From CBDESM01 sp965242485 (lineage in GTDB: Bacteria > Chloroflexota > Dehalococcoidia > Bin125): a DNA stretch of 64,000 bases. The notes below the pieces were generated by a model. The model saw only the letters and a list, made by a program, of their open reading frames with translations. It was not told the DNA's origin and did no database searches. The stretch lies in NCBI GenBank assembly GCA_965242485.1, contig CBDESM010000003.1, positions 1,116,001 to 1,180,000 of the forward strand, written 5' to 3'. Positions 7,979 through 16,571 of this stretch are shown in pieces (the stretch's first letter is position 1; each line of letters opens with the position of its first letter). The translations under genes and the position numbers were made by a program.

Positions 7979-8920
7979 ATGTCCAGGAATCCATTGACGG
8001 CGCTGTTCAGCCGCGCCGCGGCGGAGGAAGCCCCGCCGGCGGTCGGGGCCGCCGCGCCCGCGCCGGAGCTGCCCGCGATCGATCCGCGCCCGGCCGCGGA
8101 GGCGGGGGTCCGCTTCGACTTCGACAAGGAGGCGATCCGGCGCGACGAGGAGATCGAGGACGTCGCGATCGAGCTGGACGGGGTTTCGGTCTACTACGGG
8201 AGCTTCCAGGCGGTGGACCGGGTGTCGCTGCTGGTGGCGAACCGGCGGGTGACGGCGCTGATCGGGCCGTCGGGCTGCGGGAAGTCGACGCTGCTGCGGA
8301 GCCTGAACCGGATGAATGATCTGATTCCGGGCGCGCGGGCGGAGGGCCGGATTTCGTTCTCGGGGATGGACCTGCTCGCGCCGAACGTGGACGCGGTGGA
8401 CGTGCGGCGGCGGATCGGGATGGTGTTCCAGAAGCCGAACCCGTTTCCGAAGTCGATTTACGAGAACGTGGCGTTCGGGGCGCGGATCAACGGCTACGGG
8501 GGGGACATGGACCGGCTGGTGGAGGAGTCGCTGCGGCGGGCGGCGCTGTGGGACGAGGTGAAGGACGATCTGGGCAAGAGCGGGCTGGCGCTGTCGGGCG
8601 GGCAGCAGCAGCGGCTCTGCATCGCGCGGACGATCGCGGTGCAGCCGGAAGTGATCCTGATGGACGAGCCGGCGAGCGCGCTGGACCCGGTGGCGACGCT
8701 GAAGATCGAGGATCTGATGCGGGAGCTGGCGGAGGAGTACACGATCGTGGTGGTGACGCACAACATGCAGCAGGCGGGGCGGGTGTCGGACTACACGGCG
8801 TTCCTGCTGGCCGGCGAGGAGCGGACGGGGCGGCTGGTGGAGTTCGGCCCGACCACGGAGATCTTCACCAATCCGCGGGACGAACGGACCGAGGATTACA
8901 TTACGGGCAGGTACGGCTAG
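7979..8920 (+). CDS. pstB: Phosphate ABC transporter ATPase PstB
   Basis: ATP-hydrolysing subunit of the Pst importer, 313 residues; the family is usually 250-270. The extra length is a 60-residue, Ala/Pro/Glu-rich N-terminal extension. Walker A GPSGCGKST is near residue 96, followed by the PstB-specific FQKPNPFPKSIYENV, the signature LSGGQQQR, Walker B VILMDEPASALDP and the switch His in VVTHNMQQA. It is preceded by the small membrane protein and followed by phoU. Confidence 0.95.
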   Translation: MSRNPLTALFSRAAAEEAPPAVGAAAPAPELPAIDPRPAAEAGVRFDFDKEAIRRDEEIEDVAIELDGVSVYYGSFQAVDRVSLLVANRRVTALIGPSGCGKSTLLRSLNRMNDLIPGARAEGRISFSGMDLLAPNVDAVDVRRRIGMVFQKPNPFPKSIYENVAFGARINGYGGDMDRLVEESLRRAALWDEVKDDLGKSGLALSGGQQQRLCIARTIAVQPEVILMDEPASALDPVATLKIEDLMRELAEEYTIVVVTHNMQQAGRVSDYTAFLLAGEERTGRLVEFGPTTEIFTNPRDERTEDYITGRYG

Positions 8921-8937
8921 CGGCCGGGGCGGCGGAG

Positions 8938-9612
8938 ATGACGCGGACGACGTTCTCGAACAGCTTGCAGGAGGTGGAGGAGCGGCTGCGGCTGCTGCAC
9001 GCGCGGGCGGACCGCTCGATCGTGGACGCGATGGACGCGCTGCTGCGGCGGGACCTGATCCTGGCGCGGGCGGTATGCGAGAACGACGACGCGATCAACC
9101 GGCTGCGGTTCGACATCGAGGAGGACGTGCTGAACCTGGTGGCGCTGCAGCAGCCGGTGGCGGTGGATCTGCGGGAGCTGCTGGCGGTGAACTCAATCGC
9201 CTCGAACTTGGAGCGGATCGCCGATTACGGGGAGGGGATCGCGCGGATCGCGATTTTCCTGGGCGACGACGCGCTGGCGGCGACGGAGCCGGACCTGTGG
9301 AGGATGGCGGACGTGGCGCGGGAGATGCTGTCGGCGAGCATGCGCTCGTTCATCGACCGGGACGAGGGGCTGGCGCGCGAGACCTGCGACCGCGACGACG
9401 AGCTGGACGAGCTCTACACGGCGGTGCACCGGCATCTGCTGGAGCGGATCGGCGGGGTGGAGCGGGACGCGGCGGAGTTCGACGCGTTCACGCACGTGAT
9501 CTGGTGCAGCCACAATCTGGAGCGGATCGGGGATCGGGCGACGAACATCTGCGAGCGGGCGCTGTTCATGATCACGGGCCACTTCCAGGACGTGAACGTC
9601 TCGCGCTACTAG
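8938..9612 (+). CDS. phoU: Phosphate signalling protein PhoU
   Basis: 224 residues, all-helical, with two PhoU repeats. Each has the metal-contact pattern: NSIASNLERIADYGEGIARI in the first and CSHNLERIGDRATNI in the second. PhoU links PstB to PhoR and keeps the kinase off when phosphate is plentiful. ATG 8938 is chosen because it begins the first repeat helix and follows GGCGGAG. It is the last gene of the pst operon, 17 nt after pstB. Confidence 0.94.
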   Translation: MTRTTFSNSLQEVEERLRLLHARADRSIVDAMDALLRRDLILARAVCENDDAINRLRFDIEEDVLNLVALQQPVAVDLRELLAVNSIASNLERIADYGEGIARIAIFLGDDALAATEPDLWRMADVAREMLSASMRSFIDRDEGLARETCDRDDELDELYTAVHRHLLERIGGVERDAAEFDAFTHVIWCSHNLERIGDRATNICERALFMITGHFQDVNVSRY

Positions 9613-9650
9613 GGCGGCCGCCGTTCGCGGCGCAGCCGTAGCCTCGGGCG

Positions 9651-10202
9651 ATGGAAGCGATCGTCATCGCGCTGATCCGGGTGGCGGGATCGCTGCCGGT
9701 GCTGCGCTGGGCGTTCGCCGGCGGGTTGATCGCGGTCTTCACGGATCTGTCGGACCTGTTCTGGCGCGAGTGGCTGAGCCTGGGCGGGATTCCGAACTAT
9801 CAGGAGTGGGACAAATGGGTCGATCAGGTCTACATCGCCCTGTTCCTGGTCGTGGCGCTGCGGTCTTGGACGGGCTGGGAGCGGCGGATCGCGGCGGCGC
9901 TGTTCCTCTACCGGCTGATCGGGTTCGCGGCGTTCGAGATCGGCCTGGGCGAGCGGAGCCTGCTGCTGTACTTCCCGAACGTGTTCGAGTTCTGGTTCCT
10001 GTTCGTCGCGGCGCGGCCGCATTTCCCGCGGCGGCTGACGGGCTGGAGCGGCGAGCCGCCGGCGCTGACGCTGCGGGCGGCGCTGATCTGGCTGGCGTTC
10101 CTGACGGCGCTGAAGCTGGGACAGGAATACATGCTGCACGGGGCGCAGTGGCTGGACCGCTACGGCGCGTTCGAGTTCGTCGAGATGCTGTGGCCGTTCT
10201 GA
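9651..10202 (+). CDS. Membrane protein, unknown function, apparently leaderless
   Basis: 183 residues with about five hydrophobic stretches: a first near WAFAGGLIAVF, then VYIALFLVVALRSW, IAAALFLYRLIGFAAF, LLLYFPNVFEFWFLFVAA and a last around ALIWLAFLTALKLGQEYML. No family recognised. TAGCCT at 9639-9644 places a transcription start exactly on the A of ATG 9651, and no ribosome site is present, so the mRNA is probably leaderless. It lies between phoU and a pair of ABC ATPases; it could be a partner of the latter but has no transporter motif. Confidence 0.75.
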   Translation: MEAIVIALIRVAGSLPVLRWAFAGGLIAVFTDLSDLFWREWLSLGGIPNYQEWDKWVDQVYIALFLVVALRSWTGWERRIAAALFLYRLIGFAAFEIGLGERSLLLYFPNVFEFWFLFVAARPHFPRRLTGWSGEPPALTLRAALIWLAFLTALKLGQEYMLHGAQWLDRYGAFEFVEMLWPF

Positions 10203-10280
10203 TCGGGCCGGAGCGGCGATGGCAGCCGCGTAACGGGGGCGGCGGGTATCCTCGCGGCGAGCGGGGATGGCCGACGAGCG

Positions 10281-11216
10281 ATGACGACGAACGCCGCGAT
10301 GCCGCCGATCCAGGCCGGGGACGTGCCGCAGGGGCAGCACGTGGTCTGCCGCGATCTGTTCAAGATCTACAAAATCGCGGACCTCGAGGTGGTGGCGCTG
10401 CGGGGGCTGGACCTGAGCGTGCGCGAGGGCGAGGTGCTGGCGATCGTGGGCGCGTCGGGCTCGGGCAAGTCGTCGCTGCTGAACGTGCTGGCCGGGCTGG
10501 ACGTGCCGAGCGCGGGGACGGCGTTCGTGAACGGGCGCGATCTGCTGACGATGAGCGAGCCGGAGATGGTGCACTACCGGCGCGAGGAAGTGGGGTTCGT
10601 CTGGCAGCAGACCAGCCGCAACCTGATTCCGTACCTCTCGTCGCAGCAGAACATCGAAGTGCCGATGATCCTGTCGGGGCGTTCGCGGCGGGCGGCGCGG
10701 GAGCGGGCGCTGGAGCTGCTGGAAGCCGTGGGGCTGATGGAGAAGCGGAAGCAGCGGCCAGACCAGCTGTCGGGCGGCGAGCAGCAGCGGGTGAGCATCG
10801 GCGTGGCGCTGGCCAATGATCCGCCGCTGCTGCTGGCGGACGAGCCGACGGGGGAGCTGGACACGCACACGTCGGAGGAGATCTTCGAGCTGTTCCGGCG
10901 GCTGTCGCGGCAGTTCGGGCTGACGATCATCATCGTGACGCACGACCCGGCAATCGCGGCGCGGGTGGACCGCGTGGTGGCGATCCGGGACGGGTCGATC
11001 GCGACGGAGACGGTGCGGCGGATCGAGAATCCGGGCACGGAGCTGTCGACGGTGGTGCACGACGAGTACGCGGTGATCGACAGTTCGGGGCGCTTGCAGA
11101 TCCCCAAGCCGCTGGCGGAGCTGGTGGATCTGGGCGCGCGGGCGCGGGTCGATGAGCGGGACGGGCAGATCGTGATCACGCCGGCCGCTGGCGAGGACGG
11201 GCGGCCGCCGCGATGA
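10281..11216 (+). CDS. ABC transporter ATPase (LolD/MacB type) with AbrB-like tail
   Basis: 311 residues. ATPase core 20-240: Walker A GASGSGKSS near 57, Q-loop FVWQQTSRN, signature LSGGEQQR near 163, Walker B LLLADEPTGELD, switch His in VTHDPA. This is the pattern of lipoprotein-release or peptide-export ATPases. The last 50 residues add a SpoVT/AbrB-like strand pattern (YAVIDSSGRLQIPKPLAEL), unusual for this family. A five-codon frame (ATG at 10267) ends in TGATG overlapping this start. It overlaps the next ATPase by 4 nt. No permease gene is adjacent. Confidence 0.88.
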   Translation: MTTNAAMPPIQAGDVPQGQHVVCRDLFKIYKIADLEVVALRGLDLSVREGEVLAIVGASGSGKSSLLNVLAGLDVPSAGTAFVNGRDLLTMSEPEMVHYRREEVGFVWQQTSRNLIPYLSSQQNIEVPMILSGRSRRAARERALELLEAVGLMEKRKQRPDQLSGGEQQRVSIGVALANDPPLLLADEPTGELDTHTSEEIFELFRRLSRQFGLTIIIVTHDPAIAARVDRVVAIRDGSIATETVRRIENPGTELSTVVHDEYAVIDSSGRLQIPKPLAELVDLGARARVDERDGQIVITPAAGEDGRPPR

Positions 11217-12952
11217 CGGATGCAGCGGCTCCGGCCGACGGCGCCGCGGCGGCCGGCGCGGGCGAGCTGATCGTCGACGTGCAGGGCGCGAGCCGGCGCT
11301 TCCGGGTCGGCTCGGAGGACATCTGGGCGGTGCGCGACGTCTCGCTGCAGATCCGGCAGGGCGAGTTCGTGGGGCTGATCGGGCGCTCGGGTTCGGGCAA
11401 GACGACGCTGCTGAATTTGGTCGCGGGGCTGGATCTGCCGAGCGAGGGGACGGTGCGCATCTCGGGCGAGGACATCACGAAGTACTCGGAGCGGCAGCTG
11501 ACGCAGATGCGGCGCAGGCGGGTGGGCTTCGTGTTCCAATCGTTCGGGCTGCTGCCGCTGCTGTCGGCCTACGAGAACGTGGAGCTGTCGCTGCGGATCG
11601 CGGGCGCGGGCGTGCGGGAGCGGCGGCGGCGCGCGTCGGAGCTACTGGAGGCGGTGGGCCTGGCCGGGCGGGCGCGGCACCGGCCCTACGAGCTGTCGGG
11701 CGGCGAGCAGCAGCGGGTCGCGATCGCGCGGGCGCTGGCCAACGAGCCGGACCTGATCCTCGCGGACGAGCCGACGGGCGAGCTGGATTCATCGACGGCG
11801 GTGAGCATCTTCCGGCTGCTGCACGACTTGGTGGAGGACCGCGGGGTGACGATCCTGACGACGACGCACGACCGCACGGTGATGGAGCTGGTGCCGCGGG
11901 TGGAGGAGATGCGCGACGGGCGGCTGCTGGAGCCGGAGGAGCAGGAGCTGTTCCGCTACACGGTGCGGGAGGAGCGCTCGCGGTTCGCCGCGGAGCTGCC
12001 CCCGGACGTGCAGGAAGAGGTGTCGGCGGCATCGGTCGAGGCGGTCGATTTCGCGCCGACCGCGGAGGAGCGCGTCGCGGCAACTGTGGCGGCGCACCCG
12101 GAGACGACCGAAGCGGCGGCCCGCAGCGCCGTCGGCGGCGGCACGGCGGCCGCGGACGAACCGCCCGAGGTGTCAGAGGAAGCGGAACGCTCCTTCGCGC
12201 CTCCGCCCGAGCAGGAGCGGCCCGACTGGAGCGGGCGGCGCGAGCCGGAGCTAGAGGCCGCCCCGGACGAGCCGGCGGAGCCGCCCGCGGATGCGAGCGA
12301 GCCGGCGGCTGCCGAGCAGTCCGACGAAGCCGGCGAGTCAGGCGACGCCCCGTTCGCGCCCCCCGCGGGCGCGGAACGTCCGGCTTGGGGCCGTCCCGCC
12401 GCGACGGAGGACGAGGCGAGTGAACCCGGCGAGCCGACGGAGGCATCCGAGCAGGGCGAGGAAATCGTCGCGGAGTCGCCGGTAATCGATGCGGAAGACG
12501 AGCCGGCAGCACCGCCGGAGGACGAGGAAGCTGAGGCTGCCGCCAGCGTGGATGAGGGTGATGCAGCAGCGGACGAGAGCGAAGAAACGGACGCCGAGTG
12601 GGCTCCACCTTCCGTAGCCGCGGCTGCCGCCGAAGAAACCGCGACCCAGGTGGAGCCGGAGACGCGCGACGAGTCTGTTGCCGAGTCCGCCCAGTCGGCC
12701 GAGTCCGGGCCGGCAGAGGCAGATGTTGACGAGGCGGAAGCGGAAGAATTTGCGCCTGCGGGGGTGGTTGCAGATGCTGCGCCCGCCGAAGAGCCGGAGG
12801 CTGATCGCGAAGAGCCGGATGCGGCTGTCGATGAGGTTGAAGAGGCCGATGCGGAATCAGCTGGCGAGCCGGCGGAGGCAGCCGAATCGGCTGCGGCGCT
12901 TGCCAGCAGCAGTCGGTCGCCTTGGGCGCGGCCGCAGAAGACCGAGCTTTAG
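11213..12952 (+). CDS. ABC transporter ATPase with long acidic C-terminal tail
   Basis: 579 residues. ATPase core 18-245: Walker A GRSGSGKTT near 57, Q-loop FVFQSFGLL, LSGGEQQR near 161, LILADEPTGELD, TTTHD. It is a paralogue of the preceding ATPase. From about 265 to the end the protein is Glu/Ala/Asp/Pro-rich and probably disordered. It holds a repeated short motif: FAPTAEERV, FAPPPEQERPDW, FAPPAGAERPAW, WAPPSVA, ending SPWARP. The tail may bind a partner or regulate the ATPase. The two ATPases may form a heterodimer with an unlinked permease. Confidence 0.87.
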   Translation: MTDAAAPADGAAAAGAGELIVDVQGASRRFRVGSEDIWAVRDVSLQIRQGEFVGLIGRSGSGKTTLLNLVAGLDLPSEGTVRISGEDITKYSERQLTQMRRRRVGFVFQSFGLLPLLSAYENVELSLRIAGAGVRERRRRASELLEAVGLAGRARHRPYELSGGEQQRVAIARALANEPDLILADEPTGELDSSTAVSIFRLLHDLVEDRGVTILTTTHDRTVMELVPRVEEMRDGRLLEPEEQELFRYTVREERSRFAAELPPDVQEEVSAASVEAVDFAPTAEERVAATVAAHPETTEAAARSAVGGGTAAADEPPEVSEEAERSFAPPPEQERPDWSGRREPELEAAPDEPAEPPADASEPAAAEQSDEAGESGDAPFAPPAGAERPAWGRPAATEDEASEPGEPTEASEQGEEIVAESPVIDAEDEPAAPPEDEEAEAAASVDEGDAAADESEETDAEWAPPSVAAAAAEETATQVEPETRDESVAESAQSAESGPAEADVDEAEAEEFAPAGVVADAAPAEEPEADREEPDAAVDEVEEADAESAGEPAEAAESAAALASSSRSPWARPQKTEL

Positions 12953-12991
12953 CCGGGCTCGCCGCATTCTTCTTAGTCAGCGGCGCATAGC

Positions 12992-13225
12992 GTGGCAGGA
13001 GTCGCGCGAGGGTCTCGACGTTTTCTGCTAGAAAAGACGAATGATGACGGACAAGGAACAGTGATCTGCGCGAGGATCGTCGGCGGGAGATATCTGATCA
13101 CTGCCCTCTGGATCAGCCCGGAGACGGGACATGGGGACTTCATCGCACTCGGGATCAGCACTGGCGTGGTGCTGTTGGCGATTGAGATCGCGCGGCGCAC
13201 CCCGCTCAGGAAATATCTCCTCTGA
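12992..13225 (+). CDS. Possible small membrane protein
   Basis: 77-residue open frame with one hydrophobic helix (IALGISTGVVLLAIEIA) followed by a basic end. The second half has protein-like composition and high third-position GC; the first 20 residues do not, so the true start may be a later GTG or the gene may be a remnant. No ribosome site or family is recognised. Confidence 0.3.
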   Translation: MAGVARGSRRFLLEKTNDDGQGTVICARIVGGRYLITALWISPETGHGDFIALGISTGVVLLAIEIARRTPLRKYLL

Positions 13226-13241
13226 AATTCAATCCGGAAGA

Positions 13242-13985
13242 TTATTCCGGCGAGGTCGAGATCTCGGTGAGGACGAAGCGGCGGGGCTGCTGGTCCCAGC
13301 GGAGCAGGCGGTGGGGCGGGTCGACTTCGTACCAGGCGCGCTGGATTTCGACGCCGGGGGTGACGGCGACCTGCCAGGCGAGCTTGTCGCCGTCGGGCGA
13401 GGGCAGCGTGTCTTGGCCGCGGACGGCGACTTGGACGAGCTGGGAGCGGCGCTGGAAGAGGTTGACGGAGCGGTAGGTGAGTTCGAGGTCCTGCTCGAAG
13501 CGGAGCCTGCGCCAGAGCCAGGCTGCGGAGTCATTGTCGTAGGCGAAGTCGCCGGCGTCGAGGTCGATCTCGTGGCGCTCATCGTTTTCTTGGACGAAGC
13601 CCGTCGCCGCGAGGCTGGAGCCGTCGAACGAGTATGTGGCGGAGATCGTGACGGAATCTTCGTCGTTCCCGGCTTGCCGGCTGTAGCTGATCGGCTTCAT
13701 GGTCCGGTCATCGACGACGACGGCGAGTTCGTCGCGGGTGTTGGATTCGTCGATCGTGAAGGCGAGCGAGAGTTCATAGGTTCCGTCGTCGGCGCGGCGG
13801 GTTTCCATGACCATCGCGCCGATTTCGGCATCGGTTTGGTCGAAGATCGCGTAGGTGAGCCGCTCGTAGTCGGGCCACGGGGCGCTGGCTTGGAGCGGCG
13901 GTTCTGCCGGGTCGGGGAACGATGATTGGGCGGAGCATGCGGCGAGGAGGAGGGCGAGCGCGCCTGCGGCGGCGAGTTTGAGCAC
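13242..13985 (-). CDS. Lipoprotein of unknown function
   Basis: 247 residues beginning with a lipoprotein signal peptide (MLKLAAAGALALLLAACS, lipobox LAAC, C17). The mature part is predicted mostly beta (paired strands such as YELSLAFTIDES, AVVVDDRTMKPISYSR, SVTISATYSFDG), reminiscent of DUF3108-like outer-surface proteins, but I am not sure of the family. It lies directly after the threonine aldolase on the same strand (3 nt) and is probably co-transcribed. Confidence 0.75.
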   Translation of the reverse strand: MLKLAAAGALALLLAACSAQSSFPDPAEPPLQASAPWPDYERLTYAIFDQTDAEIGAMVMETRRADDGTYELSLAFTIDESNTRDELAVVVDDRTMKPISYSRQAGNDEDSVTISATYSFDGSSLAATGFVQENDERHEIDLDAGDFAYDNDSAAWLWRRLRFEQDLELTYRSVNLFQRRSQLVQVAVRGQDTLPSPDGDKLAWQVAVTPGVEIQRAWYEVDPPHRLLRWDQQPRRFVLTEISTSPE

Positions 13986-13988
13986 GGT

Positions 13989-15053
13989 TCAGCCGGCTGC
14001 CGCGGCCGGCGCCGGCGCGAGTCCGGCGCCGGCGATGCGCGAGAGGGCCTCGTCGATGTCGGCCGCGCCGACGTCGGCGTGGGTGACGAGGCGGATGCGG
14101 GTGCGGTCGGGCGTGGTGACGAGGACGCCGATGCGCTTGAGATCGGCCTGCACGTCGGCGGAGGGCCGCTCCACGGGCACGACGACGATGTTGGTCTGGA
14201 CGGAGTCGGGGCGGATGTTGAAGCCGAGTTCGGCGAGTCCGGCGGCGAGCTTGCGCGCGTTGGCGTGGTCATCGCCGAGGCGGTCGATCATCTGCTCCAG
14301 GGCGACGAGTCCGGCGGCGGCGATGACGCCGGCTTGGCGCATGCCGCCGCCGAGCAGCTTGCGGACGCGGCGGGCCTGATCGATCACCTCTTGTTCGCCG
14401 CAGACGAGCGAGCCGACGGGGGCGCCGAGGCCCTTGGAGAGGCAGAAGCAGACGGTATCGGCGGGTTCGGCGAGTTCGGCGGCGGTTGCGCCGAGGGCCG
14501 CGGCGGCGTTGAAGATGCGTGCGCCGTCGAGGTGGACGCGGAGGCCGGAAGCGCGGGCGATCTCGGCCAGCTCTCGCGTGCGTTCGAGCGAGAGGACGGT
14601 GCCGCCGCAGAAATTATGGGTGTTTTCAAGGGCGAGCATGCGCGTCCGCGGCTGGTGCAGATCATTGGGGCGGACGGCGGCGCTGACGCGGGCGGGGTCG
14701 ACGCCGCCATCGTCGTCCTGGGGCAGGGTGGTGGCGAGGACGCCGCCGAGACGGGAGACGCCGCCGGCTTCGGCGCGGACGATGTGGTTGCGTTCGCCGA
14801 GCAGGAGCTCGTCGCCGGGGCGAGTCTGGGAGAGGACGGCGATGAGGTTGGCCATCGTGCCGGAGCTGACGTAGAGAGCGGCCTGCTTGCCCGTGATCTC
14901 CGCGGCGGCGGCCTCGAGCGAGCGGACGGTCGGGTCTTCGCCGAAAACGTCGTCGCCGACTTCGGCGGCGGCCATGGCCCCGCGCATCGCGGGCGTGGGC
15001 TTGGTGACGGTGTCGCTGCGGAGGTCGATGGGCTGTTCGGCTTGGTCGGTCAT
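13989..15053 (-). CDS. ltaE: Low-specificity L-threonine aldolase
   Basis: PLP enzyme cleaving L-threonine to glycine and acetaldehyde, 354 residues. Diagnostic features are the start DLRSDTVTKPTPAMR, GDDVFGEDPT, the SSGTMANL phosphate-binding loop, LENTHN, HLDGARIFNA with the PLP-contact Asp, and the Schiff-base Lys in CLSKGLGAPVGS. ATG 15053 is chosen because it begins the conserved N-terminus and overlaps the stop of the upstream gene (ATGA). Long C-terminal Ala/Pro-rich tail. Likely role: glycine supply. Confidence 0.92.
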   Translation of the reverse strand: MTDQAEQPIDLRSDTVTKPTPAMRGAMAAAEVGDDVFGEDPTVRSLEAAAAEITGKQAALYVSSGTMANLIAVLSQTRPGDELLLGERNHIVRAEAGGVSRLGGVLATTLPQDDDGGVDPARVSAAVRPNDLHQPRTRMLALENTHNFCGGTVLSLERTRELAEIARASGLRVHLDGARIFNAAAALGATAAELAEPADTVCFCLSKGLGAPVGSLVCGEQEVIDQARRVRKLLGGGMRQAGVIAAAGLVALEQMIDRLGDDHANARKLAAGLAELGFNIRPDSVQTNIVVVPVERPSADVQADLKRIGVLVTTPDRTRIRLVTHADVGAADIDEALSRIAGAGLAPAPAAAAG

Positions 15054-15487
15054 GAGGGCTCGCGTTCCCAGATGGTGCGGAAGCCGTCGCCGCCGCGGAT
15101 GGCGGCGGCGGTGGCGGCGGCCTCGCTTTCGAGCAGTTGGCGGCGGACGGCGAGGACCTCTTCTTCGGGCGCGCCGAGCCCGTCGAGGCGGTCGGCGATG
15201 CGCTCCCAGACGCCGGAGGTCTCGAAGGCGGAGATCGCGCGCGGCCAAGGGAAGGAATGGATGCGCTCGGGCAGGGGCAGCTTGGGGCGCAGCGACTTGA
15301 GGTGGCGGAAGCGCTCTTCGGCGGAGTTGACGCGGTCGACCATCGTGATCAGCGGCAGTTCGGCGCCGGGCGCGCGGAAATCGACGAGCAGCCGCTGTTC
15401 GAGCAGGTCGAAGCGGACGATCAGGACCGCGGCGCGGTCGATCAGCCGCAGCACTTGGTCCAAGTCCACGCCGTAGCCGTCGCTCAT
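15050..15487 (-). CDS. Conserved hypothetical protein
   Basis: 145 residues starting MSDGYGVDLDQVLRLIDR. It is hydrophilic with a predicted alpha/beta start (AAVLIVRFDLLEQRLLVDFR) and a helical C-terminal half; Trp and Arg pairs (FPWPRAIS, VWERIADRL) stand out. No family recognised. The start at 15487 follows GGGAG; longer frames upstream run into the divergent gene. A TACACT -10-like box on the minus strand ends near 15510. It is translationally coupled to ltaE. Confidence 0.65.
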   Translation of the reverse strand: MSDGYGVDLDQVLRLIDRAAVLIVRFDLLEQRLLVDFRAPGAELPLITMVDRVNSAEERFRHLKSLRPKLPLPERIHSFPWPRAISAFETSGVWERIADRLDGLGAPEEEVLAVRRQLLESEAAATAAAIRGGDGFRTIWEREPS

Positions 15488-15566
15488 GCCGATCGCGCTC
15501 CCGCAGGCGAGTGTATTGGGCTGCGCCGAATGACGCTGAAGCGGGGCGGCGATAGCCTGCGGCGCG

Positions 15567-15977
15567 ATGCGGTATCGAGATGAGTTTCCGGAGGACTGCC
15601 CGCCGCCGCAGGCCGCGGAGATTCTGGAACGGGTCGTCGTGTACCGATTGGCGGATGGGTTTCCGGGTCGGGCGCGGGATTTCAAGGCGATGTGGCAGCG
15701 GCAGCCGGGAAGTGGGGATCTGATGGGCGAAAAGGAGTGCCAAGCGAAAGGGCTGTCGGTTTTCACGAATCTTGAAGACGCGCTTGCGGCGCTCCGAAGG
15801 CGCGGCCGCGGCTATGCGATTTCGCTGGAGCTGGGGGCAGGGACGGGGGTGATTCAAGAGACGCCGTCCAGATCGGCGAGGTCGCATTGCACATGGTGGC
15901 CGGCGTACGGAATCGATTACGCTGAGTTGGAGCAGCGCGAATGCGGCAAGATCCAGCGCGGGCGGAGGGGGAGATGA
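15567..15977 (+). CDS. Hypothetical protein, first of a coupled pair
   Basis: 136 residues. Begins MRYRDEFPEDCPPPQAAE; later VVYRLADGFPGRARDF, CQAKGLSVFTNLEDAL and HCTWWPAYGIDY. I have seen this arrangement (FP-x-x-CPP start, GLSVF, xTWWP near the end) in uncharacterised small proteins that occur next to a partner like the one here, but no function is known to me. TAGCCT at 15553-15558 suggests a very short or absent leader. The stop overlaps the ATG of the next gene. Confidence 0.7.
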   Translation: MRYRDEFPEDCPPPQAAEILERVVVYRLADGFPGRARDFKAMWQRQPGSGDLMGEKECQAKGLSVFTNLEDALAALRRRGRGYAISLELGAGTGVIQETPSRSARSHCTWWPAYGIDYAELEQRECGKIQRGRRGR

Positions 15978-16378
15978 AGGTTCACGTGATCGAGGTGCTG
16001 ATGTACTACGACGGGCCGCGAGTAGTAGTGGCGGAGGACGGCGCCGGGGCTCAGTACATCGCCAACCACGTGTCGGAGGATCATGAGGATGACGTGTTCT
16101 TGGTGGTCCAGGCGGGTGGAGAGGCCTTGGAGCGCCTGTTTGCCGGTGAGATCGATCTGCGCGATCTGCAGCTGGCGGAAGGGGCCGAGGGGTGGTTTCT
16201 AGGAGAACCGGTTCCAGGGACCGGATCCAAATTCGAGTTCGCTTTGGCTTTGGAGAGGCAAAGCACGCCGATCGAGGAAAGCGAACTACTCGTATTGCCA
16301 GGCGTGTTCATGCGGTGCGAGGCCGGGACGGATGCGCTTAGCGCGGCGGCCGGACGATCCGGGGCGGCGGCTGGCTGA
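15974..16378 (+). CDS. Hypothetical protein, second of a coupled pair
   Basis: 134 residues starting MKVHVIEVLMYYDGPRVVVAE, then QYIANHVSEDHEDD, a segment LERLFAGEIDLRDLQL and a C-terminal Ala-rich end. The start has a strong GGAGGGGGAG site inside the previous gene and overlaps its stop (ATGA). The YYDGP start and the FxxGxIDLRD segment match a family of uncharacterised proteins I recall as DUF6575-like; the label is tentative. The two gene products are likely to act together. Its 3' end overlaps the convergent gene by 41 nt. Confidence 0.68.
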   Translation: MKVHVIEVLMYYDGPRVVVAEDGAGAQYIANHVSEDHEDDVFLVVQAGGEALERLFAGEIDLRDLQLAEGAEGWFLGEPVPGTGSKFEFALALERQSTPIEESELLVLPGVFMRCEAGTDALSAAAGRSGAAAG

Positions 16379-16571
16379 TGCCGAGGAGGGCGTTGCGGGC
16401 GGCGTCGTAGCGGTCTTTGGCGCGGGCTTCGCGGTTGAGCAGGCCTTTGAGCCGGGGCGGGTCCAATTGTTCGCCTTCCAGGAAGACTTGGTGCAGGCGC
16501 TGGAGCTGGCGCTGCCAGGCGTCGTAGGCCTCTTGGTACTCGGCCTTGGCTTCGGGGGAGGCGGCGGGCAT
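16338..16571 (-). CDS. Small hypothetical helical protein
   Basis: 77 residues, rich in charged amino acids and predicted to be two helices (KAEYQEAYDAWQRQLQRLHQ and RLKGLLNREARAKDRYDAAR), with a C-terminal PPPRIVRPPR. The start overlaps the stop of the CoA-binding gene upstream (4 nt), so the two are coupled. No family is recognised; a short coiled-coil accessory protein is plausible. Confidence 0.65.
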   Translation of the reverse strand: MPAASPEAKAEYQEAYDAWQRQLQRLHQVFLEGEQLDPPRLKGLLNREARAKDRYDAARNALLGISQPPPRIVRPPR

